From assembly GCA_965199245.1 (NCBI GenBank), contig CBDAQP010000002.1:62001-126000 (forward strand): a stretch of 64,000 nt of DNA, given 5' to 3'. The notes below the pieces were generated by a model. It was not told the DNA's origin, searched no databases, and saw only the letters and a list, made by a program, of their open reading frames with translations. Of the stretch, positions 35,009 to 43,760 are shown piece by piece. The translations under genes were made by a program, and so were the position numbers. This DNA comes from Carbonatibacter sp965199245 (lineage in GTDB: Bacteria; Pseudomonadota; Alphaproteobacteria; Kiloniellales; Kiloniellaceae). The first letter of the stretch is position 1. Each line of letters starts with the position of its first letter.

Positions 35009-36982
35009 ATGATACTAGAAAAATTCGTGTTGAATAGATTGGCCCCTTTACTGCAAGAATTTGTTAAGGACGGTGTTTATTCACCGTCGCTTTTTCGGAT
35101 ACTCACCCCGAAAGACTTTCGTCAGTTGCCTAAATACGTTGTTCAGTGTCACTTGCATCCTGATGACGTCCCGCAAGGACGGGACTCTGAATATTTATCC
35201 AAAATATCTGCGATATTAGGTGCAGACATGAGTGTGAGCAAAGAATTATATTGGCGAACTATGTTAGCGATCAATGACCTGTGGAAAAACCCTATTGAAA
35301 ACGATAGATTGAATACCACGATTATCAATCCGATGATAGAGGAAAAAACAATTATAAACGGAGAAGTAGTCTGGAAATATGACAAACATTGGGAGGAAAA
35401 AATGGGTTTCGTGGGCGTGACATTGGCGGGAGATTGTATAGAAAGTTTTTTCGATGACAAAAAATTCTGCTACTATGTAGTAAACCATACCTATTTTTAT
35501 ATTAAGGAATTTCCAACAAGAGGAAAGTGCTTAACATTTCTTGAAGATTTATTGGGTAGAAAAATAAATAAGGATATTTACACGGCTAGTAAACAAATTA
35601 TCAGAACAAAGTCTGACCCTTCAAAGGAGTTTGGTCATATTAAAGGAACGAACGAATTTAATCTTTTTATGCAAACGCCTGAAATGGAAATTATAAAAGA
35701 ACCCGAAAAATACCGGGAAAACTACAGAAGACCAGAAACGATCATTAAATTCATGGAGAGTCTTATTCCTGACGAATTTATGAGGAATTACATACTATCT
35801 TTTTTGAGAACAAAACTAACAACATTTAAATATTCCCCTGTTGTTCTCTATTTCATCGGAGCACAAGGTTCGGGGAAAGATACTTTTGTGAGCATACTAT
35901 CCAAAATATTGGGGCAAGATTATATAACGTGGCCTGACGCTAAAGTCTTTCTTGAGCCGTACAATGGCTGGATTAAGGATAAATACTTTATTCAATTGGA
36001 CGAGTACGGAGACAGACTGGGCAAGGGGTCTGACAGGCAAAAAGCCCTCCGAAAAATCGAGTCCTATAGTGGATCACCCGAATTGCAAATCAGGGCGATG
36101 AGGCAGAAAGAGTTTAGATGTGAACATAGTTTAACAATAATCCTGACCGCAAGCAATAATCCCCTTCCTTTAGAAACGCAAGACAGGCGGATTGCGTTTG
36201 TGAGAACCCCAAACAGATTAGACAAACAGGGATGGGTTGCTGACTGTGGCGGAATCTCGTCAGTCATACATAAAATAAATAGTGAAATAAAAGACTTTTG
36301 TTTTTATTTGGCGACTGAAGTTGAAAACCTCCCGGATGACAATTATGTGATCGCACCTGACATGGAAGATAAAGTAGATTTAATAGTAGAGTCAATGCCT
36401 CCTGATCGAAAGATTGCCCACTATATTTCATCAGGTCTGTTTGAAAGACTCGAAGAAATGGGGATGGAAAACGATATTAGTAACTTTACGCAGGGCTGGT
36501 CTAATGGCCGTATCATGCATAAAGCCCTTGCCGATCTCTATGACGTAATAACAGAAGGTAGAGGAAGTCCAGATGTCACAAGAGCCTTAAAGGACGTCGG
36601 GATAGGTCGCAGACGTACCACTAGACAAGGTGCAAATTGTGACTATTATCTTGTTCCTGAATTGGATAGTTATCAAGTCAAATATACTGATAGTAATTTT
36701 ACAATCGATGAAATCCGGGCTGCAACGCGTGAACTGGCCGAACAGCAACGGGAATCGATTAAATCCGGAGCAATGAAATTAGAGGATATTTCAAAAATGA
36801 AAATCGGGGGTAATATACGTGAAATCCGGGACACTACACGTAAACTGGCTCAACAACAACAAGAATTTATTAAATCCGGAGCATCAACAGCACAAGATAT
36901 TGCAAACACAAAAATAATTCCACGTGTATCGGATCAGGAAACCAACGAAATTATTGATGCAGAATATACAGAAAACGACTGA
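35009..36982 (+). CDS. SF3-helicase-like ATPase of a phage/plasmid-type replication protein
   Basis: A 657-residue protein from ATG 35009, preceded by GGAG at 34999-35002. Walker A GAQGSGKDTF (about 284-293), Walker B FIQLDEYGD (DE at 331-332) and the motif-C-like LTIILTASNN (375-384) follow the spacing of superfamily 3 helicases, as in the DUF5906/primase-helicase group of phages and mobile elements. The N-terminal 280 residues may hold a primase or origin-binding domain that I cannot identify. The C-terminus contains a 37-residue tandem duplication (566-602, 603-639). Base composition is far more AT-rich than the flanks, implying transfer. No integrase, capsid or repressor accompanies it. 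Confidence 0.75.
   Translation: MILEKFVLNRLAPLLQEFVKDGVYSPSLFRILTPKDFRQLPKYVVQCHLHPDDVPQGRDSEYLSKISAILGADMSVSKELYWRTMLAINDLWKNPIENDRLNTTIINPMIEEKTIINGEVVWKYDKHWEEKMGFVGVTLAGDCIESFFDDKKFCYYVVNHTYFYIKEFPTRGKCLTFLEDLLGRKINKDIYTASKQIIRTKSDPSKEFGHIKGTNEFNLFMQTPEMEIIKEPEKYRENYRRPETIIKFMESLIPDEFMRNYILSFLRTKLTTFKYSPVVLYFIGAQGSGKDTFVSILSKILGQDYITWPDAKVFLEPYNGWIKDKYFIQLDEYGDRLGKGSDRQKALRKIESYSGSPELQIRAMRQKEFRCEHSLTIILTASNNPLPLETQDRRIAFVRTPNRLDKQGWVADCGGISSVIHKINSEIKDFCFYLATEVENLPDDNYVIAPDMEDKVDLIVESMPPDRKIAHYISSGLFERLEEMGMENDISNFTQGWSNGRIMHKALADLYDVITEGRGSPDVTRALKDVGIGRRRTTRQGANCDYYLVPELDSYQVKYTDSNFTIDEIRAATRELAEQQRESIKSGAMKLEDISKMKIGGNIREIRDTTRKLAQQQQEFIKSGASTAQDIANTKIIPRVSDQETNEIIDAEYTEND
36704..36925 (+). 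repeat. 111-bp imperfect tandem repeat inside the SF3 helicase-like gene
   Basis: Two in-frame copies encode IDEIRAATRELAEQQRESIK and IREIRDTTRKLAQQQQEFIK, each followed by SGA and a variable 14-residue tail. They are helical and charged, probably a coiled-coil or DNA/protein-contact module. The copies have diverged at many codons, so the duplication is not recent. Confidence 0.75.
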
Positions 36983-37018
36983 ACGGAAAAAACAATCTGT
37001 TCATTTAAAAAATGAAAA

Positions 37019-37048
37019 GGGGGCGGTTTTCCGCCTCCCTGTTTTTTT
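37019..37048 (+). terminator. Rho-independent terminator after the SF3 helicase-like gene
   Basis: Stem GGGGGCGG / CCGCCTCC with one G-T pair and a TTTT loop (37019-37039), followed by seven T (37042-37048). It ends the plus-strand gene 36 bases past its stop and lies 12 bases from the convergent prs stop. Confidence 0.8.
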
Positions 37049-37059
37049 CATATGCTATC

Positions 37060-37992
37060 TTAATCGAACAGGTACGACACAGATTGTTCCTGTGCGATGC
37101 GGGTAATGGCTTCGCCCAACAGGGGGGCGATAGAAATCTGACGGATATTGTGAGCTGACTTGACGGGTTCAGTGGCCTGAATGGAATCGGTTGTCACCAG
37201 TTCTTCGAGGGGTGAGGCCGTCACGCGGGTGACAGCTTCGCCGGACAGAACCCCGTGTGTGATATAGGCAGAAACAGAATCAGCACCTGATTCTTTGAGT
37301 GCTGTTGCCGCGTTGCAGAGCGTTCCGGCTGAGTCAACAATGTCATCAATCAGCAGGCAGTCTTTTCCTGCAATCGTGCCAATGATATTCATCACCTCGG
37401 ACAAGCCTGCGCGTTCGCGGCGTTTGTCGATGATCGCAAGGTCAGCATCCAGTCGCTTTGCAATGGCACGGGCGCGGACAACACCCCCGACATCCGGTGA
37501 AACGATGGTCAGTGCGCTGGTGTCGTGGCGTTCCATAATATCCCGTGTGAATACTGGTGCGGCAATCAGGTTATCAGTCGGAATATCAAAAAAACCCTGA
37601 ATTTGATTGGCGTGAAGATCAATCGTGAGAACACGATCTGCCCCCGCTGTTGTAATCATATTCGCGACCAGCTTTGCTGAAATGGGCGTCCGGGGGCCGG
37701 ATTTGCGATCCTGGCGGGCATAGCCATAATAAGGGACGACGGCTGTGATACGTTGGGCCGAGCCGCGTTTGAGCGCGTCAATGGTGATGAGCAACTCCAT
37801 CAGATTGTCATTGGCAGGGAAGGAGGTCGGCTGAATAAGAAAAACGTCTTCTCCTCTGACGTTTTCATGAATTTCAACGAAAACCTCCATATCCGAAAAG
37901 CGGCGGATGCTCGCCTGTGTCAAGGGAAGATCGAGACAGGATGAAATTGATTCTGCAAGGGGGCGATTGCTGTTGCCAGTGACGATTTTCAA
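37060..37992 (-). CDS. prs: Ribose-phosphate pyrophosphokinase
   Basis: A 310-residue enzyme making PRPP from ribose 5-phosphate and ATP for nucleotide, His and Trp synthesis. Signatures: IRRFSDMEVFVEIHENVRG, the ATP-loop PYYGYARQDRKSGPRTPIS, metal site DLHANQIQGFFDIP, and the PRPP loop LLIDDIVDSAGTLCNAA. It is the last gene of the hldD-lgt-midA-pgeF-prs run on this strand. Its usual right-hand neighbours rplY and pth are 2.5 kb away, beyond the AT-rich island. Confidence 0.96.
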   Translation of the reverse strand: MKIVTGNSNRPLAESISSCLDLPLTQASIRRFSDMEVFVEIHENVRGEDVFLIQPTSFPANDNLMELLITIDALKRGSAQRITAVVPYYGYARQDRKSGPRTPISAKLVANMITTAGADRVLTIDLHANQIQGFFDIPTDNLIAAPVFTRDIMERHDTSALTIVSPDVGGVVRARAIAKRLDADLAIIDKRRERAGLSEVMNIIGTIAGKDCLLIDDIVDSAGTLCNAATALKESGADSVSAYITHGVLSGEAVTRVTASPLEELVTTDSIQATEPVKSAHNIRQISIAPLLGEAITRIAQEQSVSYLFD

Positions 37993-38094
37993 GAGTCTTT
38001 TCCGTTTTCTGGGAGAGGGGTCGTCGTTCGGGATATCTTATGACCTATGTGTGCGAAACCATCAAGAGGCTGTAAACAAGGCCATCAGAATTTA

Positions 38095-38163
38095 TTACAG
38101 CATCCAGCAACCTGTGAAAAAACCGATGACGCAGAACAAAAGAAACATCCAGAGGTGAGGCAT
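38095..38163 (-). CDS. 22-residue hydrophobic peptide ORF
   Basis: A short ORF, MPHLWMFLLFCVIGFFTGCW plus two residues, ten bases past the pgeF stop with AGGA about 8 bases before the ATG. It would be a single membrane helix; the GC near its end could also hint at a lipoprotein-like site, though the position is too late for one. Its place directly downstream of pgeF, and the ribosome site, are the only support. It could be a chance frame. Confidence 0.3.
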   Translation of the reverse strand: MPHLWMFLLFCVIGFFTGCWML

Positions 38164-38173
38164 CAGTCTTTTC

Positions 38174-38932
38174 CTATTGATCCAGACAGATAACAGACAG
38201 CCCGCGTCCGTAGTCCGCTTCATTCCGATGGCAGGTGCGCCGCCAGGAAAAAAAGAGGTCTTCTTCGCGGTAGCTGTCGTTTTGTAAAACCTCAACAGAC
38301 TCGATTCCTGCTTTTTCGAGGCAACCACGAATATAGCCGCGCAGGTCAAACAGATGGTGGCCTTCGCGTGCGGAGGGGAGAAAAAAAGCGGCGTTGTCGG
38401 CATGGTCAGCACAGAAACGTGTAAAGAACTCTGGCCCCACTTCATAGGATTTTTGGGCGATACAGGGGCCGATAGCGGTTTGGATGTGGGCGCGTTTTGC
38501 CCCGAGCTGTTCCATGGTGGTCACTGTGGCGGCGCAGATTCCGCCAAAGGCTCCTTGCCAGCCTGCATGTGCTGTAGCGATGATCCGCGCGTGTGGATCA
38601 GCGAACAGAACTGGCCCACAATCCGCAGTGAGCACACCGAGTGCGATTTGGGGTTGATTGGTCACAAGTGCGTCTGCGCACGGGGACTCTGTGCTGTTTT
38701 GGACAATATGGACAGTTGTTGAATGTGTTTGCTGACCTGTGATGAGACAGGCCGAGTTTGCCCCGATCCGGTGCAGGGCGCGTCTGCGGTTTTCCAGAAC
38801 ATTTTCACGCGAATCATCCGCGCTGAATCCAGTGTTCAGCGAACTGTAAAGCCCGGTACTAACGCCACCGCGCCGGGTCAAAAAGCCGTGACGCAGACCG
38901 CAAAGGGCAGAAAGGTTTGTAGCTGCGAGCAT
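38174..38932 (-). CDS. pgeF: Purine nucleoside phosphorylase / laccase-domain protein YfiH
   Basis: About 252 residues from ATG 38932 (MLAATNLSALCGLRHGFLTR), which matches where family members start; a TTG at 38956 would overlap midA. The zinc site is visible as His in GQQTHST, Cys in LTADCGPVL and His in AHAGWQGAFGGI. Family members cleave purine nucleosides or, in gut bacteria, correct misincorporated serine in peptidoglycan (PgeF). It overlaps or abuts midA in the standard alphaproteobacterial lgt-midA-pgeF order. Confidence 0.9.
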   Translation of the reverse strand: MLAATNLSALCGLRHGFLTRRGGVSTGLYSSLNTGFSADDSRENVLENRRRALHRIGANSACLITGQQTHSTTVHIVQNSTESPCADALVTNQPQIALGVLTADCGPVLFADPHARIIATAHAGWQGAFGGICAATVTTMEQLGAKRAHIQTAIGPCIAQKSYEVGPEFFTRFCADHADNAAFFLPSAREGHHLFDLRGYIRGCLEKAGIESVEVLQNDSYREEDLFFSWRRTCHRNEADYGRGLSVICLDQ

Positions 38933-38939
38933 TGTGATT

Positions 38940-39950
38940 CTATATCCTTTTTTCAAGGGTTATGACCTTGAACAGTTGTCCCATTTGGTCGGTCGCAATG
39001 AGACGTTCAAGGGCTGATTTGATAGCGTTTTTTTGCGGTGGTGTGGCATCTTTGCCCAGTGTTTCGGCGCGTTTTCGAATGCCCAAAGCCTCAAGGAAGA
39101 GGCCCTGAGCGGTCGGGCCTTTAACCTCGACGTCGATGGCTGCATGGACAAGTGCGGGAAAGTTGACCAATGCGGACAGATCTGCGGTTCCCGGTGAGTC
39201 GAGAGCAGGGTGAAATTTATGTTTTTTGACGGCCTGGAGAGTCCCCGTGCCAGGCGGAGCCTCATAGCCATAGTCGATGATGATGGCGGCACCGCCACTT
39301 TGTTTGATGCGGTGGGAAATTTCTTCGACCAGGGCAAGGCCTGCAGGGCAGTATTCCAAAACCGTACCGCTTTGTGCGTGCTGTTGCTGTTGCGTCAGGG
39401 TGCGTTCAATCAGGGCGGAGGGTTGCCCCAGTGTGAAGGTCAAGCGGTCATTGCGCAGGGTGATGAGACGTTCGCACCATCCACGCGGACTTTTTTCAAA
39501 CTGATGAATAGGGAGCGCGTCAAAAAACTCGTTTGCGACCAGAAAGACAGGCTGCTCATCCGGGATTTCGGAAAAGCTGTTGTGCCATGTGACGGAAAAA
39601 TCACGTAAGGCCTGTGATTGAATAATGCGCAAGGAGGGGCTGACCTCGACAAGATGAATGTCTGCGGCGCGGATGAAGGCGGGCATCACCCGCGCGGCGC
39701 GGAGGGCATCGCTCATCAGTGTCCCCCGGCCCGGGCCAAGTTCCGCGAGGATGATTTTTGCGGGACAGCCTGCCTCCATCCAGCTGTTGACGAGCCATAG
39801 TCCCAAAAGTTCGCCGAAAATCTGGCTGATTTCTGGTGCTGTGATAAAATCGCCCTGCTGTCCCAGGGGGTCGCCCTCTATATAGTACCCCCGGTTGGCT
39901 CCTCTGTAGGATGCCGTGAGTACTTCGCTCATGTAATCAGCAACAGTCAT
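38940..39950 (-). CDS. SAM-dependent methyltransferase, MidA/NDUFAF7 family
   Basis: The ATG at 39950 gives 336 residues. The family methylates an arginine of a complex I subunit in mitochondria (NDUFAF7); the bacterial role is less clear. Signatures: GYYIEGDPLGQQGDFITAPE, IFGELLGLWLVNSWMEAG, SAM loop LAELGPGRGTLMSD. The conserved family N-terminus (LFDRLAARIRLDGAM) lies in frame upstream of the ATG, with no ATG, GTG or TTG before it. A CTG at 40016 preceded by GGAG (40023-40026, 6 bases) would include it and add 22 residues, so a non-standard start is likely. It is the middle gene of lgt-midA-pgeF. Confidence 0.9.
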   Translation of the reverse strand: MTVADYMSEVLTASYRGANRGYYIEGDPLGQQGDFITAPEISQIFGELLGLWLVNSWMEAGCPAKIILAELGPGRGTLMSDALRAARVMPAFIRAADIHLVEVSPSLRIIQSQALRDFSVTWHNSFSEIPDEQPVFLVANEFFDALPIHQFEKSPRGWCERLITLRNDRLTFTLGQPSALIERTLTQQQQHAQSGTVLEYCPAGLALVEEISHRIKQSGGAAIIIDYGYEAPPGTGTLQAVKKHKFHPALDSPGTADLSALVNFPALVHAAIDVEVKGPTAQGLFLEALGIRKRAETLGKDATPPQKNAIKSALERLIATDQMGQLFKVITLEKRI

Positions 39951-40033
39951 TGCGCCATCCAGTCGAATGCGGGCGGCGAGCCGGTCAAACAGAGAGCGTG
40001 GGCGGGCGGGCGACAGGGGAAGCTCCGATTGGA

Positions 40034-40909
40034 TTATTTCATTTGTTCGCGACGTGCTTTTTCGCTGATTTGTTCAGGTTTGAAGGCGGGGTTTGTGGCT
40101 TGTGGCGATTGGCGCAGGGCGCAGAATGTGATGAGTGCACCGAGTCCAACCATTGGCAAAGACAACAGTTGCCCGGTTGTAATCGTGAGAAGAGCCAAAT
40201 CGACCAATCCATCAGGTTCGCGGAATTGTTCCACTACAGAACGTGCAAGACCGTAACCAAGCAAAAACAATCCAAACATGAGGCCGCGATATTTCAGCCC
40301 CCCGGCTTTTCTGGCGATGAACAGAATTGCGAACAGCACCAGTCCTTCGGTTACGGCTTCATAAAGCTGGCTGGGATGGCGAGGGAGCGGCCCACCCCCG
40401 GGAAAGACCATCCCGAACGCAGAGTCTGTGATGCGCCCGTAAAGCTCACCATTGATAAAGTTTGCAAGTCGTCCCAAAAAAAGTCCGATGGGCACAGCAC
40501 AGGCTATGATGTCACCAAGCGCAAGAGGGGTGATGTTGTGTCGCGATGAAAAGACAAGCGCAGACAAAATCACCCCTATAAGCCCGCCATGGAAACTCAT
40601 ACCTCCTTGCCAAACGAGGAAAATATCCAGTGGATGCGATAAAAACCACGGCAGGTTGTAAAAAAGAACATAACCCATACGCCCACCGATAATGACACCG
40701 ACGGTCGCCCAGACAAGGAAATCGTCGATGGCAATGGGCGGAACCTGGCGTGGCGGGGCGAAACACAGTCGCCTGCAAAACCACCAGGCAAAAAGAAGCC
40801 CCCCAATATAGGCCAAAGAATACCACCGAATGACGAGCGGCCCCAATTCCAGGGCAACGGGGTCAATGGCCGGATAGGCTAGGGGGAAGATACCTGAAAG
40901 CGCGGACAT
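40034..40909 (-). CDS. lgt: Prolipoprotein diacylglyceryl transferase
   Basis: About 291 residues from ATG 40909 (MSALSGIFPLAYPAIDPVAL), chosen over a GTG at 40945 because AGGA elements precede it. An integral membrane enzyme that attaches diacylglycerol from phosphatidylglycerol to the lipobox Cys of lipoprotein precursors. The Lgt signature GRLANFINGELYGR is present, as are the N-terminal VIRWYSLAYIGGLLFAWW and the periplasmic MSFHGGLIGV with its essential His. It ends 18 bases before the likely midA start, indicating coupling. Confidence 0.95.
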   Translation of the reverse strand: MSALSGIFPLAYPAIDPVALELGPLVIRWYSLAYIGGLLFAWWFCRRLCFAPPRQVPPIAIDDFLVWATVGVIIGGRMGYVLFYNLPWFLSHPLDIFLVWQGGMSFHGGLIGVILSALVFSSRHNITPLALGDIIACAVPIGLFLGRLANFINGELYGRITDSAFGMVFPGGGPLPRHPSQLYEAVTEGLVLFAILFIARKAGGLKYRGLMFGLFLLGYGLARSVVEQFREPDGLVDLALLTITTGQLLSLPMVGLGALITFCALRQSPQATNPAFKPEQISEKARREQMK

Positions 40910-40953
40910 TCCTATTTTTCCTGTTTCTGTATTTTCGAAATGCACCTCTAAAA

Positions 40954-41925
40954 TCAGCGGTGGGCTTTGCCCTTCATCAGAAAGTTGCGGACATAATCCT
41001 GAACGCCGTCTTCGAGTGTGCGAAATGGTTTATGGTATCCTGCCGCACGCAGTTTACGCATGTCGGCTTCGGTGAAATATTGGTAGTGATCGCGAATATT
41101 TTCCGGTGTGGGGATAAAGGTGATCTGTTCACTCTGGCCCGTCCCGGCAAAAACAGCGCGCGCCAGGTCACGAAAACTCCGTGCGGAACCCGTTCCGACA
41201 TTGTAGAGACCAGAGGTCAGATTCTCGGTTTCATAAAGCCACAGCATGACGTCGATACAGTCGTCAACATGAATAAAATCGCGCAATTGCCCCCCATCTG
41301 TGTAGTCAGGGTTGTGGGACTGGAACAGTTTGGCGTGTTCGCCAGCCCGAATTTGGTCGAAGAGGTGCAGGGCGACGGAGGCTTGCGCACCTTTGTGGTA
41401 TTCATTCGGGCCATAGACGTTGAAGAATTTTAGTCCCGCCCATCGCTTCGGGCCGTGGTGTTGGTCACGGGCTAAAGCCCAGCGATCAAAAAGCTGTTTG
41501 CTCCAGCCATAGCCGTTGAGTGGAGCCAGTCTGGCAATGTCCGCACTATCGCTGAACCCGTGTTCTCCGCCCCCGTAGGTCGCCGCCGAGGACGCATAAA
41601 TAAAAGGCGTATTTTGGTTGTAACAAAAATCCCACAGGGCGCAACTCAGGCGAAAATTATTGTCGAGTAACGCATCACAATCTGTTTCGGTCGTGGCGGA
41701 AATCGCCCCCGTATGGAAAACAGCGTCGAGAGTGCGCCCGTATTTTTCCATAAATTGACGGAGCTGCTCGGGGGCAATAATATCCTCAAGCTGGTGCCTG
41801 GCGAGGTTGCGCCACTTGTCCCCCCGTCCCAGCCAGTCGCTGACGATGACCCGTTCGCCCCGATCACTCAGACGCGCGACCAGATTGGATCCGATAAAAC
41901 CCGCCCCGCCTGTGACCAAAAACAT
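40954..41925 (-). CDS. hldD: ADP-L-glycero-D-manno-heptose 6-epimerase
   Basis: A 323-residue enzyme from ATG 41925 (AAGGAG 6 bases upstream); a longer open frame to 42039 lacks family similarity. NADP-binding start MFLVTGGAGFIGSNLVARL; catalytic SSAATYGGG and YGWSKQLFD (Tyr-x3-Lys); the HldD-specific FFNVYGPNEYHKG follows. It makes the heptose precursor of the lipopolysaccharide inner core, showing that this is an LPS-bearing organism. It heads the hldD-lgt-midA-pgeF-prs run and is divergent from the GDP-fucose synthase gene. Confidence 0.95.
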   Translation of the reverse strand: MFLVTGGAGFIGSNLVARLSDRGERVIVSDWLGRGDKWRNLARHQLEDIIAPEQLRQFMEKYGRTLDAVFHTGAISATTETDCDALLDNNFRLSCALWDFCYNQNTPFIYASSAATYGGGEHGFSDSADIARLAPLNGYGWSKQLFDRWALARDQHHGPKRWAGLKFFNVYGPNEYHKGAQASVALHLFDQIRAGEHAKLFQSHNPDYTDGGQLRDFIHVDDCIDVMLWLYETENLTSGLYNVGTGSARSFRDLARAVFAGTGQSEQITFIPTPENIRDHYQYFTEADMRKLRAAGYHKPFRTLEDGVQDYVRNFLMKGKAHR

Positions 41926-42121
41926 GCGAGCTCCTTTCCAGACCACAGCCTGAAGTTGCTGATGACCCTTTATAAAGGGCGATGACGATTGTGAAAAGGT
42001 TGATGTGCCTTGTTTGATCCCGGAGCCGGATACCCGCAAAAATTTATTGAGGTTGTCTTCTCTGTCGATTTTTCATATTGATTGTGTGATCGAATGGGCT
42101 TCAAGGAATTCAGGATATGTT

Positions 42122-43069
42122 ATGAGCGAAAAATTTAGCCTGAGCGGCAAAAAAATGTGGGTACCGGGTTCGTCTGGCCTTGTGGGTTCTGCGTTGGCGC
42201 GGCGTTTGCCAAACCGTGATGTTGAGCTTTTCTCGACCTCTCGGCAGGAGGTTGACCTTTTCGACTCTGCACAGGTTGATGATTTTTATCAGCGCACGAG
42301 GCCCGATGTGGTGATCCTGGCGGCAGCCAAGGTGGGGGGGATCCATGCAAATATGACTTATCCAGTTGATTTCATATCAGGAAACCTCCAGATCCAGCAA
42401 AATGTGATTGGCGGGGCTTTTCGCTCCGGGGTGAAAAAATTTCTGTTTTTGGGATCAAGCTGTATTTATCCAAAGGCATGCCCTCAACCGATCAGGGAAG
42501 AATTTTTGCTGAGTGGGCCGCTGGAAAAGACCAATGAATGGTACGCTGTGGCGAAGATTGCCGGGCTTAGGCTTTGCCAAGCCTACAGAAAACAATATGG
42601 CTGTGATTTTATTGCGGCAATGCCAACCAATCTTTATGGCCCGAACGATAATTTTGACCCTGAAAACAGCCACGTTCCGGCTGGTCTTCTGCAACGTTTC
42701 CACACTGCAAAAATCAATGGTGCGCCTGAGGTTGTTATCTGGGGCAGTGGTCAGGTGTTTCGTGAGTTTCTGCATGTTGATGATTTGGCGGAGGCTTGCC
42801 TTTTCCTCCTGGAGAACTATTCTGACGAGGAGATCGTCAACATTGGAACGGGACAGGATATATCTATTGCAGATTTTGCACATTTGATTAAAGGTTGTGT
42901 TGGCTTTGAAGGTGATCTTGTTTTTGATAAGACCCGCCCTGATGGCACACCGCGCAAAAGGCTTGATGTGTCAAAAATGAGTGCATTGGGATGGACAAGT
43001 CGTATCCCGCTCGAAGAAGGCTTAAAGGATTACTATCAGTGGTATCTCGAAAACTATAGCGAGTCATGA
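42122..43069 (+). CDS. fcl: GDP-L-fucose synthase
   Basis: A 315-residue epimerase-reductase from ATG 42122 (AGGA 7 bases upstream). It converts GDP-4-keto-6-deoxymannose to GDP-L-fucose for surface glycans. N-terminal NADP loop: PGSSGLVGSALARRL; catalytic Ser in FLGSSCIYPKACPQP and Tyr-x3-Lys in NEWYAVAKIAGLRLC; FREFLHVDDLAEACLFLL is characteristic. No GDP-mannose dehydratase (gmd) is in the window. Fucose on the organism's own surface and an alpha-fucosidase operon at 17.8-24.3 kb is a notable pairing, but the two are not adjacent. Confidence 0.93.
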   Translation: MSEKFSLSGKKMWVPGSSGLVGSALARRLPNRDVELFSTSRQEVDLFDSAQVDDFYQRTRPDVVILAAAKVGGIHANMTYPVDFISGNLQIQQNVIGGAFRSGVKKFLFLGSSCIYPKACPQPIREEFLLSGPLEKTNEWYAVAKIAGLRLCQAYRKQYGCDFIAAMPTNLYGPNDNFDPENSHVPAGLLQRFHTAKINGAPEVVIWGSGQVFREFLHVDDLAEACLFLLENYSDEEIVNIGTGQDISIADFAHLIKGCVGFEGDLVFDKTRPDGTPRKRLDVSKMSALGWTSRIPLEEGLKDYYQWYLENYSES

Positions 43070-43472
43070 GGATGAGGCATCCTGTGTGCCTTTTGTGTAC
43101 TGATCTCTGGGGTGAGAAAAACTATATTTGATATTATTGAGCACCTGATTGGGGATGGGATGCGCCTGATGGGGCTGTGTGACCATAGCGTTGTTGCCAA
43201 TAGCACGTTTGGTTGATGGCGGGCCTGCTTCAATCAGGGTCTATCTGAAATTGTGACGGTGTCTGATCTCTTTTTTTAATGATCGCGGATCAAAAAACAT
43301 TGTTCCAGATCACTACGGAGTCTGGTTTAAGGTGAGACAAATGACCGTGATACCGTGAAGGGGTGTGTTTTGATTGCGGAGAAATAGATTTTGTCGCATG
43401 ATTACCCGGACAGAGCCTGACTTTTGGGCTTTGTTGTGACCTCTTGTTTTGATATGTGAAGTGGATTGAAAG
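43070..43472. other. Gene-free region between fcl and the ubiK-like gene
   Basis: 403 bases with no credible ORF. A short hairpin GGATG-AGG-CATCC just after the fcl stop (43071-43083) is a weak terminator candidate. TGATCGCGGATCA at 43280-43292, flanked by T-rich and A-rich runs, is a small symmetric element, perhaps a bidirectional terminator. The promoter of the ubiK-proC unit is presumably here but not identifiable. Confidence 0.4.
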
Positions 43473-43730
43473 ATGCAAACCCGAAACGCTGTCCTTGATG
43501 AATTTGCGCGTGTGATGTCATCTGCGATGGGGGCGGCCTCTGGTGTGCGGAGTGAGGTTGAATCCCGTCTCCGTGACCAGTTTGAACGCATTTTAAATCA
43601 GATGGATATCGTATCCCGCGCGGAATTTGATGCAATGAGGGCGGTTGCTGTTGCCGCGCGTGAGGAAAGCGAATCCTTGAAAGAAAGACTTGCAGTGCTG
43701 GAGGCGCGCCTCGAACACCTTGAAAAATAG
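43473..43730 (+). CDS. ubiK: Accessory factor UbiK family (BMFP domain) protein
   Basis: An 85-residue helical protein with a C-terminal coiled coil: FERILNQMDIVSRAEFDAMR followed by heptads ESLKERLAVLEARLEHLEK. This is the BMFP/UbiK pattern. UbiK supports ubiquinone synthesis under oxygen by binding UbiJ, and BMFP proteins can fuse membranes in vitro. Its position before proC is typical of alphaproteobacteria. The gene symbol follows the family and is not proved for this lineage. Confidence 0.82.
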   Translation: MQTRNAVLDEFARVMSSAMGAASGVRSEVESRLRDQFERILNQMDIVSRAEFDAMRAVAVAAREESESLKERLAVLEARLEHLEK

Positions 43731-43760
43731 ACACATTGACCGGATGATGAGAGCGCACAG

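Noticed and set aside
41926..42039. A longer N-terminus for hldD
   Set aside because: The extension lacks family similarity, and AAGGAG sits correctly before the internal ATG at 41925, where the NADP-binding fold begins.
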